This document shows positions 1 through 11,407 of a DNA stretch of 64,000 bases, piece by piece (within the stretch, counting starts at the first letter, position 1; each line of letters opens with the position of its first letter). This stretch comes from Amycolatopsis saalfeldensis (lineage in GTDB: Bacteria > Actinomycetota > Actinomycetes > Mycobacteriales > Pseudonocardiaceae). The notes beneath the pieces were generated by a model that did not search any database, was not told the DNA's origin, and saw only the letters and a program-made list of their open reading frames with translations. The position numbers and the translations under genes are program-made. Location: contig NZ_FOEF01000006.1 in NCBI RefSeq assembly GCF_900110575.1, positions 310,001-374,000 on the forward strand. The letters are read 5' to 3'.

Positions 1-3363
<3,363 letters not shown>

Positions 3364-3364
3364 G

Positions 3365-3619
3365 TTATTTCCAGCGAAAGTGGACAAAAACCCGGCCGAA
3401 GTTGTCCTTGTCCTTCTCGATCCGGTGGTAGAGCGCCTTGATGTCCTTGCGCTCCAGAAACCGCAGGACATGCTTCTTCAACTGGCCGGACCCCTTGCCG
3501 GGAATGATCTCGACCAGCGGTGCCTTCTTCGCCACGGCCTCGTCGATGATCGCCTGCAGCGCCCGGTCGATCTCACCGCCGCGGTTGTAGATGTCGTGCA
3601 GGTCGAGTTTCAGCTTCAT
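3365..3619 (-). CDS. Small stand-alone Smr-domain protein
   Basis: An 84-residue protein made of a single Smr domain, the module at the C-terminus of MutS2. It starts with MKLKLDLHDIY, matching the DLHG element, and has the glycine-rich IIPGKGSGQLKKHV segment that corresponds to the hGkGtg loop. Smr domains are nucleic-acid nicking or binding modules; the role of such short actinobacterial versions is not established. His8 and the GKG loop are kept; the usual Gly after His is Asp. It is convergent with hsaB and has its own upstream region at 3620-3766, where I see no gene. Confidence 0.75.
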   Translation of the reverse strand: MKLKLDLHDIYNRGGEIDRALQAIIDEAVAKKAPLVEIIPGKGSGQLKKHVLRFLERKDIKALYHRIEKDKDNFGRVFVHFRWK

Positions 3620-3766
3620 GGGACCCAGACTGCCACTGAGGTGTGTCCGACGGAGTTTCGGCTGGTGGCAGAGACGATTGCCGGTCGCGCCACGGTTTGC
3701 AGATGATCAGTGGTCGTTGATCGAAGTCTCCGACGCCCGTTCTATGTACGAGACACGGACAGCCGG

Positions 3767-4582
3767 CTAACGCTCTAACTGTTCGACTATGCGGTCCCAC
3801 AGTGCAGTGAAGAACTCTTCTTTCGTGTAGGTGCGATCACCGCTGCCCATGCTGCCGAAGACGGAGAAGTCCACCATCTTGAGCTTGGGCGTCTGCGCCT
3901 CGCGGTCAAAGAACGGCGTCGCGTATCCATTGCTCGAGTTGCCACCGGCCCCCATGCGGTGGGTGCCGACCACGAAGTTCAGGCTGCTGTCCCCGAACGA
4001 ACTGCCCTTCTCGATGTCCAGTCCGTAGACCGTGCGCCCCTGTCGCTCGATGCGCACCGCGATCTTTACCTCACCTCGCCGGACGGTGCCGACGAAGCCG
4101 GCCGATTCGAGCTGGTGGGCGGCGGCCTGCAGCTGGTCAGCCAAGTAGTCGTAGGTGGTGCCGAGCTCGCGGTAGGTGCTGAAGGTTTGCGGCACCACCT
4201 TCGGCAGGCGGACCTGCATTGCTTCTTGGACGACCTCGCCAACCTCGCGGGCCGGCTGCTGACCACTCGCACCGATACGGTGTGCCACCGCCTCAGCCAG
4301 CTGCTCTGGGGTGTAGTCGTCGGCCTTCAGGTAGTGGATGTGCGGGTGCATCAGATCCGATGGCACTTGAACCTTGCCCAAGAGGACCGGCAGTACGTAC
4401 CCGTCCCCTTGGTTCACCGCGGTCATCATGGCGGCCGAGAACTCGTCCTGCGGGATCGGTTTGGCCAGGTATTCTGTAGAAATGAACGGCAAGCGATGTC
4501 GTAGGTTGTGACGCTCATTTACAGTATGCGCCAAGCTCAACGGGTGACGCTCGCGTGAGCCTTTTTGCCCTGATTTTGTCAT
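3767..4582 (-). pseudogene. 5'-truncated TIR-domain gene (C-terminal TIR half plus extension)
   Basis: The reading frame encodes 271 residues. Residues about 35-100 look like the second half of a bacterial TIR domain: STEYLAKPIPQDEF resembles the strand and helix around the usual SxxYLxSxWCxxE, followed by LPVLLGKVQVPSDL and a terminal AVAHRIG. The first half, with the FISH motif and the catalytic-region strands, is absent. Upstream in this frame there is a stop at 4598-4600, and the other frames up to 4800 show no TIR motif. Residues 1-33 have no TIR character and probably come from the breakpoint. The C-terminal 150 residues (GTVRRGEVKIAV, VVGTHRMGAGGNSS, SVFGSMGSGD) are a domain I cannot name. 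TIR domains in bacteria are often NADases of anti-phage systems. This copy looks like a remnant. Confidence 0.5.
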
Positions 4583-4716
4583 CTCTTGGGCTGCTGCTTA
4601 AAATCATCCCGAAGGACGGTCCGATCCGCCATGGGCACAGGCCTGGGTTTGAATGCTGGCGGGCTCGTGACCGGGCCCAGCTGGAAGACTGGGCCTGGCA
4701 GTGGTTTATTGAGTAG
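4555..4716 (+). CDS. Possible 53-aa membrane microprotein
   Basis: A short open frame begins at a GTG and has a strongly hydrophobic N-terminus (SLFALILSSLGLLLKIIP) followed by a basic, tryptophan-rich tail ending WAWQWFIE. This amphipathic layout is typical of small single-pass membrane proteins. It lies on the opposite strand across the broken end of the TIR gene. No clear ribosome site was seen, and I recognise no homologue. It may simply be chance. Confidence 0.2.
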   Translation: MSLFALILSSLGLLLKIIPKDGPIRHGHRPGFECWRARDRAQLEDWAWQWFIE

Positions 4717-4798
4717 GATAACGAGCCGTCGCACCACTGGGCCGAGGACTCGCGTAGTAGTGTGAGCTGCCTCTCTGTGTAACGCTAGGGGCTTTGAC

Positions 4799-5191
4799 AT
4801 GATTGACCGCCAAGGGCGCTCTGAGCTGCATTACAGCGCGCTTGAAGGTGCTGCCGGTCAAGCCCGCGCGCTCTTGGCGGAGGGGCAAGACCCGAACCTC
4901 GGGGACTATGACGGTTTCGTCCCGCTCCACCTCGCGGCCCAGCAGGGCAACGTAGAGGTCGCCGAGGTGCTGCTGGAAGCCGGAGCCGCGGTCGATGCGG
5001 TTGACAAGTATGGGAACACGCCGCTGTTCGTGGCTGTGTTCAATTCGCAGGGACGAGGCGAGGTCATTCGATTGCTTCGTCGGTCCGGGGCTGATCCGCG
5101 CAAGGTAAACCGCTCGGGGCAGACTCCGGTCGGGCTGGCCCGGCTTATCGCAAATTACGATGTCAAGCAGTTTTTCGAGGATGTCGATTAG
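4799..5191 (+). CDS. Ankyrin-repeat protein
   Basis: A 130-residue protein with about four ankyrin repeats: ELHYSALEGAAGQARALL, then the canonical GFVPLHLAAQQGNVEVAEVL with the loop AGAAVDAVDKYGNTPLF, then a longer repeat with GADPRKVNRSGQTPVGLA. It has no signal peptide or transmembrane segment, so it is probably a cytoplasmic protein-binding scaffold. The ATG at 4799 has an AGGGG ribosome site about 9 bases upstream. The gene is lower in GC than its neighbours and sits beside the TIR remnant, which suggests shared acquisition. Small ankyrin proteins often act as immunity or inhibitor partners of toxins, but no intact toxin is next to it. Confidence 0.8.
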   Translation: MIDRQGRSELHYSALEGAAGQARALLAEGQDPNLGDYDGFVPLHLAAQQGNVEVAEVLLEAGAAVDAVDKYGNTPLFVAVFNSQGRGEVIRLLRRSGADPRKVNRSGQTPVGLARLIANYDVKQFFEDVD

Positions 5192-5571
5192 CGGTCGGTG
5201 CTGAGAGGGTGAGCTGCCGGGGTCGGCTCTTGCGAACCGTGCTTGCGGTGCCGTGTGCTCAAGCGGCTCGGTGGGCGGATCCAGGTGGTTCGACCCAGTC
5301 CCTTGGGGGGTGCCAGGCGGTGCCGTGTTCCGCTGAGTGGCACGCCAGGCGCATGCGGCAGGAGGCCAAGAAGTTGATCAGTCACGCAATGGTTAACAAA
5401 TGACTATCTGCTTTGTTACTTGGTCCAAACCATGCGACCATCTTGGTCATGAATCATCTTCACGTTCGAGCAATGGCGCCGAACCCCGTGATTCTCTTGA
5501 TCCTCTACGGGCCAGCGGGACTGTGGCGGCGGAGGCACCGCCGAAGATGTGAACCACAGTAGGAGGACCAC
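5192..5571. other. 380-bp gap, no convincing gene
   Basis: Lower-GC sequence between the ankyrin gene and the next secreted-protein gene. Short open frames exist on both strands, but none has a ribosome site plus a recognisable product. A strong AGGAGG at about 5561-5566 belongs to the gene starting at 5572. The last 150 bases are AT-richer and probably contain its promoter. Confidence 0.5.
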
Positions 5572-6030
5572 ATGAAGGCGACCCGCTTGCTTGTCGGCAT
5601 CACCGCTGTTGCCGGGACGATGTTCCTGGCCGTTCCCGCCTACGCCGCGACCGGCCAGGTCGACGGCAACATCACCGTGGGCGGCTCGAGCTGTTCGTGG
5701 ACCAACGCGACCACCAGCGACGTGGCGCCGAACACCCTGACCATCGACCACACGACGGTCAAGCCGAGCTGCAGCGGCAGCATCGTGGCGAGCCTGACCA
5801 ACGACCCGACCGCCACCTTCGACGACACGGCCGGCACGGTTTCGTCGGCCGAGGTGGACGTCACCGGGACGGTGCTCGGCATCAACTGCTCGTACAAGGT
5901 GACCGGCCTGTCGCTCTCCCGCCAGGGAACGACGCGGACTTACACCGGTGGCCCGTTCACCGCCAACGGCGGCGGCGGGCTGTGCCCGAGCTCGGAAACG
6001 GTGGACTCCGCCACGTTGACCTTCCACTGA
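5572..6030 (+). CDS. Secreted small protein of unknown function
   Basis: A 152-residue precursor with a clear Sec signal peptide: MKATRLL, a hydrophobic stretch VGITAVAGTMFLAV and an AYA|AT cleavage site near residue 25. The mature part is about 127 residues, rich in Thr, Ser and Gly. Its four cysteines could form two disulfides. It has no transmembrane anchor and no motif that I recognise; the pattern of short alternating beta-like stretches suggests an all-beta secreted domain. An AGGAGG lies about 6 bases before the ATG. The gene stands alone and ends at a strong hairpin shared with the convergent hydrolase gene. Confidence 0.75.
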   Translation: MKATRLLVGITAVAGTMFLAVPAYAATGQVDGNITVGGSSCSWTNATTSDVAPNTLTIDHTTVKPSCSGSIVASLTNDPTATFDDTAGTVSSAEVDVTGTVLGINCSYKVTGLSLSRQGTTRTYTGGPFTANGGGGLCPSSETVDSATLTFH

Positions 6031-6051
6031 TCCACTGATCCACTGATCCAC
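6024..6051 (+). repeat. Short tandem repeat CCACTGAT x3.5
   Basis: An 8-base unit, CCACTGAT, is repeated at 6024-6031, 6032-6039 and 6040-6047, with a partial copy to 6051. The first copy covers the stop codon of the preceding gene, so copy-number change would not alter the protein. Confidence 0.9.
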
Positions 6052-6063
6052 AGACCGACAGCA

Positions 6064-6095
6064 GCGCGGAGCGACCCCGACGGGCCGCTCCGCGC
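6064..6095. terminator. Bidirectional hairpin terminator
   Basis: A perfect 10-bp stem (GCGCGGAGCG at 6064-6073 pairing with CGCTCCGCGC at 6086-6095) with a 12-base loop. It lies between two convergent genes, as expected of a shared actinobacterial terminator. There is no long T-run. Confidence 0.75.
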
Positions 6096-6104
6096 TCGCC
6101 GTTG

Positions 6105-7196
6105 TCAGAGCGTCTGCCACCAGCCGTCGACCGCCGGCGGGTTCGCGACGTCGAGCCGCTCGCCCGGCTTCGGCACGGCGAGGGCCAGGTCGTTCGCCTT
6201 GGCCTCGCGCCACACCCGGTCGGCGGGCTCGGCCCACGGGTGCATGGCGAGGGAGAACGTCGCCCAGTGCACGGGCACGAGCAGGCCGCCGCGCACGTCG
6301 ATGTGCGCGGCGACGCCCTCCTCCGGGGTCATGTGGATGTCCGGCCAATGCGGGGCGTACGCGCCGATCTGGATCAGCGTGGCGTCGAACGGGCCGTGTT
6401 CCTCGCCGATCTTCGCGAAGCCGTCGAAATAACCGGTGTCACCGCTGTAGAAGACGCGGTGCCGGGGCCCGGCGATCACCCATGACGTCCAGAGGGTGCT
6501 GTCGTTGCTGATGCCCCGGCCGGAGAAGTGCTGCGCCGGGGTGGCCACGAACCGGATGCCGCCGACCTCGGCCGCCTCGTTCCAGTCCAGCTCGATGATC
6601 CGGGAACCCGGCACCTGCCACCGTTCGAGGTGCGCGCCGACGCCCAGCGGCACCAGGAACGGCGCGTCGTGGGTGGCCAGCAGCTCGCGCACGGTGGCGA
6701 GGTCCAGGTGGTCGTAGTGGTCGTGGGAGATGACGATCGCGTCCACCCGCCCCACCGAGGCCAGCGGCACCGGCGGCGCGTGCAGCCGCCGCGGGCCGGC
6801 GAACGCGGCGGGCGACACCCGGTCGCTCCACACGGGGTCGCACAGCACGCGGGCGCCGTCGATCTCCACGAGCGTGGACGCGTGGCCGTACCAGGTCAGG
6901 TAGACGCCGTCCGCGGATTCCACGACCGGCTGCGCGACGAGCGGGATCTCCCCGCCGGGCTTGCGCAGGGCCCGGTTTTCGCCGAACAGCAGCTCGCGCA
7001 GGATGCCGCCCGCGGCCGAGGGCGAGGGTGACGCCCGGGTGGGGGAGGCGTTGCGGAACAGGCCGTCGGCGAACTGGGGCGACCGGCGCATGCGCTCGGC
7101 CCGGGCACCGGTGGCCTTCGCGCCGAAGGCCACCGGGAAGTCACCACCGAAGGCCATCGCGAAATTGCGGAGTGCCGAGACCGTCTTCCTCACCAT
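6105..7196 (-). CDS. Metallo-beta-lactamase-fold hydrolase (NAPE-PLD/UlaG-like)
   Basis: A 363-residue cytoplasmic hydrolase. The zinc-binding motif HDHYDHLD is in VISHDHYDHLDLATV, preceded by the strand VYLTWYGHASTLVEI and a DPVWSDRVSP segment typical of the NAPE-PLD and UlaG-like branch. Later ligands are in YSGDTGYFDGF and VHWATFSLAMHPWAEP. The substrate in bacteria is usually unknown; phosphodiester or lactone hydrolysis is typical of the branch. An ATG at 7196 leaves 11 bases to the upstream desaturase gene; an ATG at 7241 would add 15 residues and overlap that gene. It is probably co-transcribed with the desaturase. Confidence 0.75.
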   Translation of the reverse strand: MVRKTVSALRNFAMAFGGDFPVAFGAKATGARAERMRRSPQFADGLFRNASPTRASPSPSAAGGILRELLFGENRALRKPGGEIPLVAQPVVESADGVYLTWYGHASTLVEIDGARVLCDPVWSDRVSPAAFAGPRRLHAPPVPLASVGRVDAIVISHDHYDHLDLATVRELLATHDAPFLVPLGVGAHLERWQVPGSRIIELDWNEAAEVGGIRFVATPAQHFSGRGISNDSTLWTSWVIAGPRHRVFYSGDTGYFDGFAKIGEEHGPFDATLIQIGAYAPHWPDIHMTPEEGVAAHIDVRGGLLVPVHWATFSLAMHPWAEPADRVWREAKANDLALAVPKPGERLDVANPPAVDGWWQTL

Positions 7197-7206
7197 GAAG
7201 CCGAGT

Positions 7207-8241
7207 CTACGAACGCTTCCTGAGAGGGGCCCCAGTTTCATGCAGGTGGGTGAGGGCCTGCCGGTAGGAGTCGATCAGGCCGGTCTGCAGGTAGGGCACG
7301 CCCAGCTCCGCGCAGTAGTCGCGCACGATCGGCTGCGCCCGGCGCAGGTGCACCGACGGCATGCTCGGGAACAGGTGGTGCTCGATCTGGTAGTTGAGCC
7401 CGCCCAGCGCGACGTCGATGACCGCGCCGCCGCGGACGTTGCGGGAGGTGAGCACCTGCTTGCGCAGGAAGTCCAGCTCCGGCCGGCCGGTGAGCGTCGG
7501 CATGCCCTTGTGGTTCGGGGCGAAGATCGATCCCATGTAGACACCCCAGACACCTTGGTGCACAACGAAGAAGAGCAGCGCCAGGCCGGGCGGGAGGACG
7601 ATGAACAGAGCGGACAGGTAAACGACGAAGTGGGTCGCCAGCAGGGCGGCCTCGACGCCGCGGGCGCGTAGCCCGGGCTTGGCGACCGAGCGGATGCCCG
7701 ACCAGTGCAGGTTCAGGCCTTCGAGGGTGAGCAGCGGGAAGAACAGGAAGGCCTGGTAACGCCCGATGAACCGGGGCACGCCGCGGCTCGCCCGGGCCTG
7801 GTCCTTCGACCAGACGAGGATGTCCGGGTCCACGTCGGGGTCCAGCTCCTCGTGGTTGGGGTTCGCGTGGTGGCGGGTGTGCTTGTCCATCCACCACCCG
7901 TAGCTCATGCCGACGCCGAGGTTGCCCGCGATGCGGCCGGCGATCTCGGTCGGGCGGCGGGTGCGGAACACCTGGCGGTGGGCGAGGTCGTGGGACAGCA
8001 GGGCGATCTGGCCGAACATGAAGGCCTGGAACACCGCGATCGCGAGCTGCCACCAGGAGTCGCCGAGAAGCGCGAACGCCACCCAGCCGCCGGTGAACAA
8101 CGCGGTCACGAGGGTGATCCGGAACGTGTAGTAGCCGGGGCGCCGCGCGAGCAGGCCGGCGTCGGCGATGCGCCGCGACAAGCGGGCGAAATCGCTGCCG
8201 GAGCCGGCCGGGGCGGACTGGACGAGGTTCTCTGTGGTCAC
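7207..8241 (-). CDS. Membrane fatty-acid desaturase (DesA3-like)
   Basis: A di-iron acyl desaturase of 344 residues. Three histidine boxes are present: HDLAHRQ, the HTRHHANPN box (HxxHH) and the C-terminal QIEHHLFPSMP (QxxHH). Two pairs of hydrophobic segments flank them (residues about 45-85 and 190-230), the usual topology of membrane desaturases. It resembles DesA3-type stearoyl-CoA desaturases, which need an electron-donating reductase; no such gene is adjacent. The ferredoxin/reductase pair at 17594-19100 is distant and more likely serves another partner. The substrate is probably an acyl-CoA or phospholipid chain. Confidence 0.85.
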   Translation of the reverse strand: MTTENLVQSAPAGSGSDFARLSRRIADAGLLARRPGYYTFRITLVTALFTGGWVAFALLGDSWWQLAIAVFQAFMFGQIALLSHDLAHRQVFRTRRPTEIAGRIAGNLGVGMSYGWWMDKHTRHHANPNHEELDPDVDPDILVWSKDQARASRGVPRFIGRYQAFLFFPLLTLEGLNLHWSGIRSVAKPGLRARGVEAALLATHFVVYLSALFIVLPPGLALLFFVVHQGVWGVYMGSIFAPNHKGMPTLTGRPELDFLRKQVLTSRNVRGGAVIDVALGGLNYQIEHHLFPSMPSVHLRRAQPIVRDYCAELGVPYLQTGLIDSYRQALTHLHETGAPLRKRS

Positions 8242-8319
8242 CTCGTCGAGTGTTTCGGCGATCCGGGCCGGGCAGAACCCTGCACACCCGACGAGCGGTG
8301 CGGGGGTTGGCCCTACCCC

Positions 8320-9324
8320 TTAGGGGTGGACGCGCGCGAGGTGCTGCTGCGGCGGGCCGAACAGCTGCCCGGTCGCGTGCGCGCGTTTGAAGTACCGGTG
8401 GGCGGGATGTTCCCAGGTCACGGCGATGCCGCCGTGCAACTGGATCATCTCGGCGGCCACCGTCGCGAGGGCTTCGCCGCAGTGCACTTTCGCCACGGCC
8501 GCGAGGCGGGGCGACTCGGGCGCGGCGTAGGCGGCCGAGCGAGCGGTCTCGACGAGCACGTGCAGATCGGCCATCCGGTGCTTGAGCGCCTGGAAGCTGC
8601 CGATCGGACGGCCGAACTGCTCTCGTCTCAACGTGTAGTCCACGGTCAGCTCCAGAGCCCGCGCGGCGGCTCCGGCTTGCTCGGCGGCCAGGACCGCGCA
8701 GGCCACGTCCCGTACCCGGCTGAGGTCGACGGGGCCGAGCGGCCGGGCCGGGGCCCGGTCGAGGGTCACCGTGGCCAGGTGACGGGTCTCGTCCATGGCG
8801 GCGACAGCTGTCCGCTCGACGCCGGGGTGGGCCGGGTCGACCTCGAACAGGGCGGGGCCGTCCGCGGTTGCCGCGGCGACGAGGAGGACGGTGGCCTCGG
8901 CGGCGTCGAGGACGTAGTGCGCACTTCCGTCGAGCGTGGCGCCCTGGGCCCGGACGGCGGGCTGCTCCGGGTCCCAGCGGCCGTCGACGCCGGTCCAGGC
9001 CAGCGCGCCGACGGCGCCTTCGGCCAGCTGGGGCAGGAGCCGTTCGCACGCGCTGTCGTCGCGGGTGGTGAGCAGTGCCGTTGTGGTGAGTACCGCGGAG
9101 CCGAGGAACGGCACGTCGGCCAGCACGCGGCCGAGTTCTTCGGCGACGATCTGCACCTCGGTGATGCCCGCGCCGGACTCGGTGTCGGTGGCCAGGCCGC
9201 CGAAGCGTTCCGGCACGGTCAGGGCGGCCACGCCGATCTGCGCGCACAGCGCGGTCCAAGGCTCGGGCTCGCGTTCGAGGAGCTTGCGCACGCCGGCGCG
9301 CAGCTGGTCCTGCTCCGGGGTCAC
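8320..9324 (-). CDS. fadE33: Acyl-CoA dehydrogenase subunit, FadE33-like
   Basis: A 334-residue acyl-CoA dehydrogenase fragment-type subunit. Family elements include LGRVLADVPFLGSAVL, the C-terminal helical LRREQFGRPIGSFQALKH and IQLHGGIAVTWEHPAHRYFKR. It is shorter than a full acyl-CoA dehydrogenase (about 380), like FadE32/FadE33 of M. tuberculosis. In steroid degraders these pair with a larger partner to make alpha2beta2 enzymes. The GTG start overlaps the stop of the preceding fadE by four bases. The symbol rests on being last in a fadD3-fadE31-fadE32-fadE33 order; the reaction (late ring C/D intermediates) is inferred from that synteny. Confidence 0.75.
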   Translation of the reverse strand: MTPEQDQLRAGVRKLLEREPEPWTALCAQIGVAALTVPERFGGLATDTESGAGITEVQIVAEELGRVLADVPFLGSAVLTTTALLTTRDDSACERLLPQLAEGAVGALAWTGVDGRWDPEQPAVRAQGATLDGSAHYVLDAAEATVLLVAAATADGPALFEVDPAHPGVERTAVAAMDETRHLATVTLDRAPARPLGPVDLSRVRDVACAVLAAEQAGAAARALELTVDYTLRREQFGRPIGSFQALKHRMADLHVLVETARSAAYAAPESPRLAAVAKVHCGEALATVAAEMIQLHGGIAVTWEHPAHRYFKRAHATGQLFGPPQQHLARVHP

Positions 9325-10277
9325 GGTGCGATCGCCGCCAGGACGCGGTGACGGTGGACGGCGGGCGTGCCCCAGGCGGACGTCAGGGCGCGGATCCGCG
9401 TGAGCCGCAGGCCGAGCGGGTGCTCGGCGGTGTAGCCGATCGCGCCGTGGACCTGGAGGGCGGTGCGGGCGGCCAGGTGAGCGGCGTCGCCGCAGGCGAC
9501 CTTGGCGGCGGAGACGTCGGCGGGCTCGGCGGTGACGGCGGCGCCGTGCAGCAGCGGCCGGGCCAGTTCGAGGGCGGTGACGACCTCGGCCAGCAGGTGC
9601 TTGATCGCCTGGAAGCGGCCGATTTCGCGGCCGTACTGGCGGCGTTGGCCGGCGTACGCGACTGACATCTCGAGCAAGTGGCGGCCGGCGCCCAGCAGCT
9701 GCGCGGCGGTGAGGAGGGCGCCCAGGTCGAACGCGCGGGCCGGGTCGAGCGCGGGGCCGAGTTCGTCGCCGGGGACGGGCTCGAAGAGGCGACGGGAACT
9801 GTCCAATGAGGTCAGAGGAGTGCCGGGGGTGAAGCCGCGCAAAGAGGTGCCGTCGACGAGGAATCGGGCGTCGGCGATGTCGGCGTCCAGCGCAAACGGG
9901 AGATACGGCGGAAAGGCCAGCGAGACAAGGGTTTCGCCGGCGGCGGCCGACGCCAGGATCTCGTCGTCGAGCAGGCAGGGGAGGACCGCGGAATCCGTCC
10001 ACGGGCCGGGCGGGCAGAAGCGGCCGAGCACTTCGAAGGCGAGGACGGCGTCGACGGTGGTCGCGCCCGTGCCGTCCTCCTCGGCCAGGCCGCCGCGGTG
10101 GGACGGGGTGGTCAGCGCGGTGAGGCCTTGATCGGCGAGCCGGCGCCAGATCTTCAGCCCCGGGCCGTGGTCGCCCGCACCCCAGGCGCGAGTGGCCGTG
10201 TCACAGTCCAGAGTGGACAGCAGGGCGTCCAGGGAAGCGGCGAACGCCTCCTGTTCCGGGGACAACGCGAATCTCAC
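9321..10277 (-). CDS. fadE32: Acyl-CoA dehydrogenase subunit, FadE32-like
   Basis: A 318-residue acyl-CoA dehydrogenase subunit, matching the 318-319 residues of mycobacterial FadE32/33. It starts at a GTG that overlaps the upstream fadE31 stop (FALSPEQEAF follows). Features are VLAFEVLGRFCPPGPWTDSA, the tail helix GQRRQYGREIGRFQAIKHLL and LQVHGAIGYTAEHPLGLRL. Like its neighbour it should act only in a heteromer with FadE31. Mycobacterial FadE32 is placed by genetic and metabolite work in dehydrogenation of the last open-ring CoA intermediate. Assignment of 32 versus 33 is by gene order only. Confidence 0.75.
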   Translation of the reverse strand: MRFALSPEQEAFAASLDALLSTLDCDTATRAWGAGDHGPGLKIWRRLADQGLTALTTPSHRGGLAEEDGTGATTVDAVLAFEVLGRFCPPGPWTDSAVLPCLLDDEILASAAAGETLVSLAFPPYLPFALDADIADARFLVDGTSLRGFTPGTPLTSLDSSRRLFEPVPGDELGPALDPARAFDLGALLTAAQLLGAGRHLLEMSVAYAGQRRQYGREIGRFQAIKHLLAEVVTALELARPLLHGAAVTAEPADVSAAKVACGDAAHLAARTALQVHGAIGYTAEHPLGLRLTRIRALTSAWGTPAVHRHRVLAAIAP

Positions 10278-11407
10278 CGGTCTCCCTTCGGCAGGCCGAG
10301 CAGGCGTTCCGCGACGATTGTGCGCTGGATCTGGTCGGTCCCGCCGTAAATGGGACCGGCCAACGAGAACAGCCAGCCGTCCGTCCACGGGCCGCGGAGT
10401 TCGGCGGACGGGCCGAGCAGGTCGAGGGCGGTTTCGTGGAGGGCGACGTCGAGATGCGACCAGAACAGCTTGTTGACGCTGGATTCCGGGCCCAGCTCGG
10501 CGCCGGACGCGAGGCGCGTGACCGTGCCGAAGGTGTAGAGCTGGTACGCCCGCGCGCCGATCCACGCGTCGGCCACCCGCGCCGCCGTGGCCTCCGGGCG
10601 GCCGGCCGAGGACCACAGGGACACCAGCCGGTCGGCGGCGGAGAGGAAACGGCCGGGGCTGCGCAGCGACAGGCCGCGTTCGTTGTTGGCGGTGGTCATG
10701 GCCACGCGCCAGCCGTTGCCGGGGGTGCCGATGACGTCCTCGTCCGGGACGAAAACGTCGTCGAAGAAGATCTCCGCGAAGCCGGGTTCGCCGTCGAGCT
10801 GCGGGATGGGGCGGACGGTCACGCCGGGTGCGCGCAGGTCGGCCATCAGGTAGGTCAGGCCGTGGTGCCGGGTCGATCCGGGGTCGCTGCGGAACAGGCC
10901 GAACGCGCGGTCGGCGAAGGCGGCGCGGGAACTCCAGGTCTTCTGGCCGTTGAGGAGCCAGCCGCCGTCGGCGGGGGTGGCGGTGCTGCGTAACGCCGCG
11001 ATGTCGCTGCCGGCTTCGGGTTCCGACCAGGCCTGCGCCCAGACTTCCCCGGCCCGCGCCATTTTCGGCAGGATCCGCGCGAGCTGTTCGGGCGTGCCGT
11101 GGGAGAAGAGGGTGGGCGCCAGCATGAAAATGCCGTTCTGGTTGACGCGCCCGGGCGCGCCCGCGGCGTAGTACTCCTCCTCGAAGAGCACCCACTCGAG
11201 CAGACTCGCGTCGCGGCCGCCGTACTCACGCGGCCAGGAGACGACGGACCAGCGCGCGTCCGCCAGCTCCGTCTCCCACTCGCGGTGCGCGGCGAAGCCC
11301 TCCGCGGTGTCGAACGACGGCAACGGCGATCGCGGCACGTGCGCGGCCAGCCATTCCCGGGCCTCGTCGCGGAACTGGCGAGCGGCCTCGTCGAGGTCGA
11401 GGTCCAT
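10274..11407 (-). CDS. fadE31: Acyl-CoA dehydrogenase, FadE31-like
   Basis: A full-length acyl-CoA dehydrogenase of 377 residues, the same length as M. tuberculosis FadE31. It shows the FAD/substrate motifs AWSEPEAGSDIAALRS and GQKTWSSRAAFADRAF, the mid-domain FFDDVFVPDEDVIG, and the C-terminal IYGGTDQIQRTIVAERLLGLP. It is proposed to be the larger partner of the two short subunits downstream. The chosen ATG at 11407 overlaps the stop of the enoyl-CoA hydratase gene; a GTG one codon earlier is also possible. Confidence 0.85.
   Translation of the reverse strand: MDLDLDEAARQFRDEAREWLAAHVPRSPLPSFDTAEGFAAHREWETELADARWSVVSWPREYGGRDASLLEWVLFEEEYYAAGAPGRVNQNGIFMLAPTLFSHGTPEQLARILPKMARAGEVWAQAWSEPEAGSDIAALRSTATPADGGWLLNGQKTWSSRAAFADRAFGLFRSDPGSTRHHGLTYLMADLRAPGVTVRPIPQLDGEPGFAEIFFDDVFVPDEDVIGTPGNGWRVAMTTANNERGLSLRSPGRFLSAADRLVSLWSSAGRPEATAARVADAWIGARAYQLYTFGTVTRLASGAELGPESSVNKLFWSHLDVALHETALDLLGPSAELRGPWTDGWLFSLAGPIYGGTDQIQRTIVAERLLGLPKGDR

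Noticed and set aside
4579..4800. Minus-strand frame upstream of the TIR remnant that might hold the missing TIR half
   Set aside because: The translation is Pro-rich and has no TIR motif, and the remnant's own frame has a stop at 4598-4600.
5209..5403. Short plus-strand frame after the ankyrin gene
   Set aside because: No ribosome site and no recognisable sequence; composition like the surrounding gap.
5416..6348. Long minus-strand frame opposite the secreted-protein gene
   Set aside because: Arg/Gly-rich antisense shadow; the plus-strand gene has an AGGAGG site and a signal peptide.
7238..9259. 673-residue minus-strand frame across the desaturase and fadE33
   Set aside because: Arg/Pro-rich shadow frame; the real genes in the other frame have full family motifs.
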